From Orcinus orca (taxonomy: Eukaryota > Chordata > Mammalia > Artiodactyla > Delphinidae), in NCBI RefSeq assembly GCF_937001465.1, contig NC_064561.1, forward strand, positions 54,072,698 through 54,136,697: DNA of 64,000 nt, in the 5' to 3' direction. This document shows positions 56,605 through 64,000 of the stretch, in pieces. How positions within the stretch are numbered: the stretch's first letter is position 1; the number at the start of each line of letters is the position of its first letter. The position numbers and the translations under genes are program-made. A model generated the notes under the pieces. The model was not told where the DNA came from, ran no database searches, and worked only from the letters and a program-made list of their open reading frames with translations.

Positions 56605-56760
56605 AAACAAATACTGACCGGAGCTATGTGCCAGGACTGCATCAGGTACTAGGAATCCAGAGTTGAGCAAACACAGACATGGTCCCTGACCTCATGGAGC
56701 TTTCATTTTGGTGGGGAGGTGGACATTAAACATATATATGCACAATGAGTTAATCATAAG
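56605..56760 (+). repeat. Ancient interspersed repeat fragment (as 43020)
   Basis: 'agctatgtgccaggactgca', 'gtccctgacctcatggagct' and 'gtggggaggtggacattaaa' occur in order. Confidence 0.55.
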
Positions 56761-56764
56761 TGGG

Positions 56765-57005
56765 AATACAACTCAATTGCCAAAAAACCAAAAACAAATA
56801 ATCTGATTTAAAAATGTGCAAAGACCCTAAATAGACATTTCTCCAAAGAAAACATAAAAATGGCCAATAGGTACATGCTCAATATCACCAATAATCAGGG
56901 AAGTGCAAATCAAAGCCACACCTCATACCTATTAAAATGGCTGCTAACAAAAAGACAAAAGATAAACAACCTAAGTATCTATCTGTGGATGAACAGATTA
57001 AGGAT
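56765..57005 (+). mobile_element. Old L1 ORF2 fragment
   Basis: 'aaatagacatttctccaaag', 'ggccaataggtacatgctca' and 'gtgcaaatcaaagccacacc' are L1 ORF2 landmarks, as in the young copy at 40550-40660. The frame is broken. Confidence 0.8.
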
Positions 57006-57140
57006 GAAGAATATCAGGACCTGAACACAGAGAGACTGAGAGGGATCAACTCCCATGGGCCCTTGAAGAACATACCAACAACAGAGGAGATTCCTTTACA
57101 CCTTGGGAGGAGGGAGATCAAGAATATTACCATGAAATCT

Positions 57141-57199
<59 letters not shown>
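57141..57199 (+). repeat. (CA)n microsatellite
   Basis: An uninterrupted CA run of about 29 units is likely to be length-polymorphic. Confidence 0.97.
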
Positions 57200-57201
<2 letters not shown>

Positions 57202-59150
57202 ATGTAAAAGATCTTATTTTAATTGGATGAGCCCAAAAGGGACTCCAGAAATACTTTTCCCATCATGCTTTCTTCCAAAATGAGGCCTCCCAAAGTGTCA
57301 GATAAGTAGCCAAAAACACTTGACAGAAAAAGTTAATATTTGAATAAGGTTCTTAGATTAAAACCATCAAGATTTCTGAAATGTAATTTGAGTACTGTGA
57401 ACACTATTTTTATCGAGTAATTCACATTGTCTTTTTTTTTAAGATTCATTTGTCAAAGACTGACTCATTTGAGACGTATTCTCAAGCTTGTACTCCTTCT
57501 TCCCCAGGATTGAGGCCATGTGACCCTATCTGTACTTTGCTCATCTCATTCATTACGGCCAATGATGACCCTTGAAGGAAGATCTTTGAGCAGGGTCCAT
57601 CCCATGCTCAGAGCACTGCCTCAGGTCTCAGCCATCGCTAATTCAGCTTGACCTTGTCCCTGAGTTTGGGAACTCAACAGTTCACTCACTTCGCAGACTC
57701 TGTCCACTCCTTGCAATACAGTTCTGATGGAAGGAATCCTGCCTTGCTTCCCAAGGACTGAAGTTCTGAGTGGATAATTCCTTCCGTATACCAGCCCTCA
57801 ACACCAGGGTCATGCTTTGTTCTTACAATTATCTCATTTAGGTATGCAAGGCTTGCCCCTAATGGCAGGATTGTTGCTGGGTTGCTACTGCCATCCGATA
57901 AACTTCTGTAGCAAGTGCAAATGGTAGACCACAAGATCAGAGGCAAGAAATGTAAGTACATTGTTCTTCAATTGAACTTAATGTCTATTCTGAGCTTACC
58001 TTCTTTGTGGTAGAAGCTGAACTCACTCAATTCAGGATGTCCCAAACACTCCTTTTCCCCAGGGCTACATGGGACCATGATATAAGTGGGGAGGAACTGG
58101 CAAGGGCCATGGTCATCTATCCATGTTGGCATCCTCAGAGATAACTTCATTCTAATCCAGTAGCATTGAGATCACTGTTGTATCCTCCTTTCCCCAATCC
58201 CAGGGTCTCTGCAGATCTGGCTCTGCTAACCATGGCCTCCCCGTGTTATAAGCCACATCTGTGCTACTCTGAGGTCTGGGGAGTATGGTGTTTCAATCTG
58301 GAAACTCCATGCACTCATTTCTGCTCCATTATTCCCACACCATTCCAGGTGCAAAGGAGTGTGAAGATCTCACCAGCTCCCTGGGGTTTATCCAGAGATG
58401 GGGGGAAGTACATCCCTGTTTTCAGATTTCTCAGATCCCTCTGGGGATGCTCTCTCTACCTCTAGCCCAAAACTCAGAGGAGGGGAACATAGTATGAGGC
58501 CTCACCTCAGGGATCCACCCAAAACCAACTCTTTCCCCCCCACCCCACTCTGTTTCTTCCCTCCCTCCCTCTAGTCAGGCGACATTTTGATCTAGTCTCA
58601 GACATAAGGAAACTGAATATTTTTTCTAAGTTTCTTTTAAATCTTATACTTGAACCTTGGCTTTGTGTTTCCAAAGCCAGAAATTTTATTCTTTTATTTT
58701 CTAGTTTTGCTGTCCCACCCTCTTTGTTGAAGGCAGGAGATAGAGAATATTCTAGCTGCTATATAAATGGAAGAAGGATTCTAAGAAAAGAGAAAGTAAA
58801 GGGGCGAAAACATAAATTAATACATCCAAATAATATCCCCCTGCTCTTCCTTTATGCCACCTGCCTGTGGGCTCCATCTGAATCCATCATGCACAAGTTC
58901 TCCTAGACTGGCGCAGTCCCATATTTACAGGCAGGAGCTCTTCCAGTACCCAGGCGACTACCTGCACTCTCCAAAAATGGAATCCAGTCTGCATTGCTCC
59001 CTCTATCATTCCTTAATGCATTCTTTCACGCTCTACTCCTTTGATCCACATATACTGAGCCCCAGTGATATGTCAGGCACTGGGCCTGGCACTGGGGACA
59101 CAGACGTGATATCGAACACAAGGATGCTTTCATGAAGGAGCTCTCTGTTT
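57200..59150. other. Unique sequence, nothing recognised
   Basis: Short frames only (up to 99 codons). I see no repeat family I can name. GC content is a little higher than in the rest of the window, yet I find no exon. Confidence 0.4.
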
Positions 59151-59154
59151 AGGA

Positions 59155-59366
59155 CAGGGCTACTCAGTCTCGGCACTACTGCCACGTGAGGCCAGACAAT
59201 TGTGGTGGAGAGTTCTCCTGTGCGTTGTAGGACTTTTAGCACCATCCCTGCCTCTACCCACTATATGGCAGTAGCAGCCCCCAGTGTGACAACCGAAAAT
59301 ATCTGGAGACATTGCCAAATTCTCTTGGGGGGCAAACTTGCCCTCACTGGAGAATCACTGCTCTAG
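59155..59366 (+). repeat. Non-autonomous DNA transposon
   Basis: 'ctactcagtctcggcactac', 'gcagtagcagcccccagtgt', 'aaaatatctggagacattgc' and 'ctggagaatcactgctctag' follow a common old element. An inverted copy is at 60808-61078. Confidence 0.65.
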
Positions 59367-59569
59367 CAGGAGACACAGGCACATAAATTGACGATTATAA
59401 TACATTGAGGTCATTGCATGGATAGAGGCACACACAGGTTAGCATGGAATCCTAAATAAGGCATCTAGCCCACCCTAGGGTGAGCTGGGGTGAAGTGAGA
59501 TAGTGATGTCTCAACACCTAATGTTCTGTACCACAGCCCACGTTCTGTGTTTCTGCTTTGTCATTCACC

Positions 59570-59690
59570 ACTTGCTTACTCATTCAATAAATATTTCTGA
59601 GAACAGACTCTAGGAGCTACACACTGGACATGCAAAAATTAGTAAGATATGGCCCCTGCTTGCACAGAGGTCATGTGTTATTACAGTTAA
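59570..59690 (+). repeat. Ancient interspersed repeat fragment (as 43020)
   Basis: 'tcattcaataaatatttctg' followed by 'ggcccctgcttgcacagagg' fits the beginning of that repeat. Confidence 0.5.
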
Positions 59691-59691
59691 A

Positions 59692-59928
59692 ACTATGGGC
59701 TCTGGCATCAGACTGCTTAATTTCAAACTCTAATTCTACCACTTACCCACTCTGTGACATTGGGCAAGTTACTTAACCTCTCTGATCTGCACCTTTTAAT
59801 TCTCTAAAATGAGGATAATAATGGCAAGTACCTCTTAGAGTTAATGAGATTAAATGAGAGAATTCTTATAAATCTCTTAGCAACTGGTCTGGCAGATGGA
59901 AAGCATGGAATAAATTGTAGTTTTTATC
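59692..59928 (+). repeat. MIR SINE, near full length
   Basis: 'tgggctctggcatcagactg', 'tctgtgacattgggcaagtt', 'acttaacctctctgatctgc' and 'gagattaaatgagagaattc' are in MIR order. Confidence 0.85.
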
Positions 59929-59929
59929 A

Positions 59930-60805
59930 CTGATTGTCCAAGTTATATATTATTGTGGGAAGGTCATGTTTCAAGCCATGGCCTCTCATCAGTGCCAGTG
60001 CAGTTAATTGAATTATGTTTGGTTGTGTCCTGAGATGTGATAAGCAGAGATGCAGTTATCTTGTCCATCATTGGATTTCCATTAAAATATCATTAAGATT
60101 AAAAGTACTATAAAATCTTAATTAGGACATTAATTTCCACAGTAATAAATTAAAAATTTCAGGTCAGCTGCCATAACTATAATAAAAAAATTCAAAAAAA
60201 AAACTCTGAAAACTAAACCTCAGAGTTTCAGATTTTAGCCTTATTTCTCAGTTGATATTTTCAGTCAAAATTTGTTTTTCTTCCATTTTAATACACAAAC
60301 ATTAGTTTGGAGACTCTATCTTCTCTCACGCTTTGCACAATTCCTAGTTCATGTTTGAGCATAACGATTACCCCGGCAAAGAGAAGCTTGGGGATGGTTT
60401 AATAACAGTCTTCAAATATATGAAAAGTTATTACATGGAACACGATGACCAGCTATTCTCAACCTCCACAGGGGACCAAGAAAAATAAATAGGCTGAAAA
60501 TTACAGACGCTGACAATTTGAGGTAGATTTGTTGAAGAACTTTGCAAAGTATAAAATCACTGTAGAAAACCTAAGAAAAGAGTTTAGGAAATACAGTATA
60601 GCAAAACGTATTTGACAGAGATTCAGGGGATGTAGGTTCTTGTGACAGCTTGAAACCCATGACTTTGTGCAAGGTTCTGAGCCTCTGAGGCTGTTTACTA
60701 ACCCTCAGAATCTTCCACATAGTCCTTATTTACTCAGTGGGGGCATAGCATAGCCAGAATTTCCCTGCAACTCGATGGCCATGGGTAAAAATGAGATTAT
60801 TTTAG
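59930..60805. other. Unique AT-rich sequence
   Basis: I see no gene or repeat here that I can support. Confidence 0.4.
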
Positions 60806-60807
60806 AG

Positions 60808-60974
60808 CAGTGGTCCTCAACTGGGGGTGAGTTTGCCTCTCAGGGGACATTTGGCAATGACTGGAGACATTTAATTATCCTGACCAGAGGAGATGAGGAT
60901 AATGAGATGAGACATCTCGTGAATAAAGGTCAGAGATGCTGTTAAATATCCGACAAAGTATGGGACACCCCCCG

Positions 60975-61020
<46 letters not shown>

Positions 61021-61078
61021 CAAAGAATCACCTGGTTCAATGTGTGTACAGTGCCAGGGCTGAGCAACCCTGCTCCAG
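60808..61078 (-). repeat. Non-autonomous DNA transposon with (AC)n inside
   Basis: 'cagtggtcctcaactggggg', 'aggggacatttggcaatgac' and 'gccagggctgagcaaccctg' are the inverted counterpart of the element at 59155-59366. An (AC)n tract at 60975-61018 has expanded in its middle. Confidence 0.65.
60975..61018 (+). repeat. (AC)n microsatellite
   Basis: A nearly perfect AC run of about 21 units lies within a DNA-transposon copy. Confidence 0.95.
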
Positions 61079-61079
61079 A

Positions 61080-61585
61080 GGAAGAAGCTAACTTTCTCTA
61101 GTTTGTACACCTACCCATTTAAGCCTACATCTCAGTGCCCAGGTTTTGCCCAGTGATTTGAGACCCTTTGGGTACAGCAGCTATTCCTATTCACTAGTAT
61201 TTCTAGCTCTCTCTCTCCTGGGTCATGGTAGGGCTGTGCTTTCCTACCTGCTTTGAAATTATGGGTGGCCATATGACTTGCCATAGCCAATGAAATGTAA
61301 ATGCAAGTGACGTGCTTCACTTGTAAGGCTGTTGGGTGATTCACTGTGTTCTTTCTACTACAGTGAGTCTTGGAAACACATGTCATGGTCACAGTGAAGT
61401 CCTTGTCCTCCCAGCTTCCTCAGTCACTGTGATAAGTAGTGCCCCCTGCTGACCCAGTTGGACATGTTAGAAGGAAACATTTTTCCAAGAGTTGGGCAGA
61501 TCCAGTGTACAACCATTACAAAGATGAAAAAATATGAATAAAAAAGCATTATGTAAAAAAAAAAAAGGCATTATGTTAGGAGTGT
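61080..61585. other. Unique sequence, nothing recognised
   Basis: A short A tract lies at 61556-61566. I see no gene. Confidence 0.4.
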
Positions 61586-61587
61586 AG

Positions 61588-61748
61588 GTTGGCAAGTCAA
61601 ACCTCCTTAACTCTAACCTACCTCTATCGCTTACTAGCTGTGTGACCTTGAGGAAGTTAAACTTCTAGTTTTCTCATGCATAAAATAGCATCTTCCTCTG
61701 ACATCAAATGGGAACATGAACACAGAACACTTAATAAAGTGCTTGCTT
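61588..61748 (+). repeat. MIR SINE
   Basis: 'cttactagctgtgtgacctt' followed by 'gttttctcatgcataaaata' and 'cacttaataaagtgcttgct' match MIR. Confidence 0.8.
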
Positions 61749-61749
61749 A

Positions 61750-61962
61750 CTCTTCTAAGAACTTTATAAATATTAAATCATTTATTTCTCATAACAGCTT
61801 TGTGAGATTATTACTAATTTTAACCCCATTGTATGGATGAGGCAATTGAGGCACTAAGAAGCTAAGTGACTTGTCCAAGCCCACAGAATCAGTAAATGAC
61901 AGAGACAGTATCCAGAAGCTGTGTGACTACAGAGTCCATGCTATTAACCATGACACAATTAC
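61750..61962 (+). repeat. Ancient interspersed repeat (same type as 23785)
   Basis: 'cataacagctttgtgagatt', 'tggatgaggcaattgaggca' and 'gtgacttgtccaagcccaca' occur in order. A (GATGAT)n run follows at about 61964-61989. Confidence 0.65.
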
Positions 61963-61989
61963 ATGATGATGATGTGATGATGATGATGT

Positions 61990-63040
61990 CATAGTCTTAA
62001 AAATACTATCTGTTGGGACACTTGAGTTACAGACAAGTATAGGGCCCAGACTCAACCCTTAGAGAATTCACGGATGATTAGGGAAGATAAGACATGAGCT
62101 TTCACAATGCCCGGGCAAGGTGAAATGTGGTAAGTCCATAAAACGGATAAAGTTAAGTACTTGGCAATTTATTAAATCTCCCATTTAACCCTCAGTTAAC
62201 CTGAAAATTCAATTAACCAGAAGCATTACCCATATGTTACCATTAATCAAGGTTTTATAGTATCAGCTGAACTCATTTAACCTTAATAAGCAGATGATTG
62301 CATATGGATTGCAAGACGATTTAGGAGCACCATAACTCAGAAATCGGCTCCATGGTTAAGGGTTTTCCTAAAAGCAAAGAGAACACTGCTGAGCAGAAAG
62401 GGAGGAAGGGAGAAAACAATAAGTGTTTAGCACAATGCAGTAATGAAGGGGAGACAATCTTGGTTTGTGGAACAGTAAGTAGGTCAGAGGAGAAAGAAAG
62501 AGCCCTTGGCATCACTGATGTTATCTGGGTAACGTCTGTCAGAACAGATGGCCCTGCTTTTCCAGCAGACAGTCCAGAGGACAGGAACTGGTGAGGCAAG
62601 GTGTGCCTATCTATATAAAACCAATTGTGGGGGTGGACAAACCAGCACTTCTTGAGTCCCCAAGCATGATTTATAAGGAATGGCTAAAGACCTCAAAAGA
62701 CAATAAGATTTAGGACATGGCCAGACGAACCATGGAGAATATTATGTTGCTTCCCTGTATAAAATGACCTTCTTTCCTTCTCATCTGGGAAAATCCAATT
62801 CATCCTTCAAGACCCAACTCAAATGCCCTGGGAACTGTTCCTTAAATGTTCCAGAAAGAATTATGTTGTTCTTTTTTCTATATTCAGGTGGTTCTTTATT
62901 TATGTCTTCTCTATACTAGTTTTCACACTGCAGTGTACAAATAGGCTTCTCTAGAAAGGAGAAAACAATGCAGTCCTGAAAGTTACAGAATGTTTTATCA
63001 AGATCAATGTATATATCACCGAAGGCAAAGGTATGGAACA
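61990..63040. other. Unique; possible L2 scrap at 62770-62860
   Basis: 'catccttcaagacccaactc' at about 62802 resembles an L2 3' end. The rest is unassigned. Confidence 0.4.
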
Positions 63041-63042
63041 TG

Positions 63043-63086
<44 letters not shown>
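63041..63086 (+). repeat. (CT)n microsatellite
   Basis: A CT run of about 22 units with one CCCT interruption near its start. Confidence 0.95.
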
Positions 63087-63089
63087 GAC

Positions 63090-63880
63090 AACTATGTTCC
63101 TTTTCTAGTTTTTTTGAGCCATTTGCCAATGCTTGTGATGTAGTACTACTCAATAAGCATGTATCTTGTAATTAATTTTATGGTGTTTCTTCCAAAGGCT
63201 TCCTAAATAATGAAATAAGATCGTATCCCAAGCCAAATACCCAAGCAGATAAGTGAATCTTTATTAGTGGTAGAGGGAGAGGGAGAGTGGTGCAAGAGTT
63301 CAGATTTCATTTATGAGTAAGACTAATCCTATTGACGTGCAACAATAATGAACCAGAAGTTCATCAAACCAAACCTATTTCTCCCAATTTCGGAGCATAC
63401 TAGGTCATGCTGATGATGGAGTTATAACATTCTCCTTGAAGATGTCTTCTAACCCCACTCCCCTGGAGTCTGGCTTCCCTATTCCCATTCTCTCATGACA
63501 TTTTGTACCTCCCGTTTAGTATTTTTGTTTTCTGTGGCTGAGTCTGCTTCCGCCACAAGACTGTGACCCTTGTTTGGTCAAGAATTAAACTTCACTTGTG
63601 TCTCTTGAACTGGATTGAAGAGATGACCTCATCAATCAGTTTGTCTAATGACAACCTAAGAGCTGAGTCAGACCTGTCCTCTCTTTCTATGAGAGCAATG
63701 AAGGAGTTCATTCTGAGACGACAAGGGAGCACATGTGAGCTCATCCATGCCTTCATTAGAGTCAAGGAATCAAGGGTATTGTCTACTGTGTCATCTCTTT
63801 CAGCTTGGCAGCCGCTAAGATCATTGTAGCCAGAAATACTTATTGAAGTGAAAATCCCAGAATTAATCAAGTATGTGACT
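63090..63880. other. Unique sequence, nothing recognised
   Basis: Two overlapping frames of about 90 codons lie on opposite strands at 63563-63870. Neither has a recognised domain. Confidence 0.4.
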
Positions 63881-63884
63881 TAAA

Positions 63885-64000
63885 TAGGAAAGTCCAAATA
63901 ATAAAGCTTCTAGAAGATAATAGAAAAGGATACGTTTCCCTAGCACGAAGGACACCTTAAATAGAACTCAAAGAAATGGATAAATCAGACAAAACCACTT
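63885..64000 (+). mobile_element. Old L1 fragment, runs off the window
   Basis: 'ataaagcttctagaagataa' and the following 'gaaatggataaatcagaca' resemble the ORF2 stretch seen at 9295 and 9405 in another old L1. It continues beyond the window edge. Confidence 0.55.

Noticed and set aside
57014..57230. Open frames across the CA repeat encoding Thr-His or Cys-Val runs
   Set aside because: Pure microsatellite translation.

Overview
This is mammalian nuclear DNA, almost certainly from a cetacean (whale or dolphin). The main evidence is a set of fourteen tRNA-derived CHR-type SINEs, many with near-perfect target-site duplications (TSDs). Their right ends read 'gaggcccgcgtaccgcaaaa', which I associate with the cetacean/hippo/ruminant CHR family in its cetacean form. 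Artiodactyl-type L1 elements and a mariner-like fragment agree. I could not search databases, so the species is an inference.

I see no convincing host protein-coding exon, rRNA, tRNA or small-RNA gene. The window looks like intergenic or deep intronic DNA. The only protein-coding material I can support belongs to LINE-1. One ORF1 is intact (301 aa, 46249-47154, minus). Several ORF2 remnants lie at 2436-2678, 12212-13693, 19325-20687, 40495-41145 and 45957-46190.

Layout. 1-4.4 kb: an old L1 3' end, L1 tails in opposite orientations and a 101-bp tandem duplication. 4.4-11 kb: young SINEs, two of them nested in an old L1 (9.0-10.9 kb). 11.2-13.9 kb: a 5'-truncated L1 inserted into a MIR. 14-19 kb: mostly unique, with an L2. 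19.3-21.1 kb: another truncated L1 carrying a 35-bp internal duplication. 21-36 kb: MIR, L2, DNA-transposon and SINE copies in unique DNA. 36.4-41.6 kb: a SINE, two L1 3' ends with clear TSDs and an inverted repeat. 44.5-48.9 kb: the most unusual locus. 49-64 kb: SINEs, old L1s, MIRs, microsatellites and unique DNA.

The 44,508-48,850 locus is one retroposed unit on the minus strand, bounded by a 13-bp duplication (ccggtttttcttt). It has a complete-looking L1 5' end (YY1-type motif, GC-rich promoter), an intact ORF1 and the first 77 codons of ORF2. It then switches at a (TA)n tract into about 1.4 kb of non-L1 sequence. That part includes an antisense ERV LTR fragment and ends with an AATAAA signal 15 nt before a poly(A) tail. 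I read it as a retrotransposed L1/non-L1 chimeric transcript that makes an ORF1-only element (like HAL1 in layout), and it is the main candidate for something undescribed.
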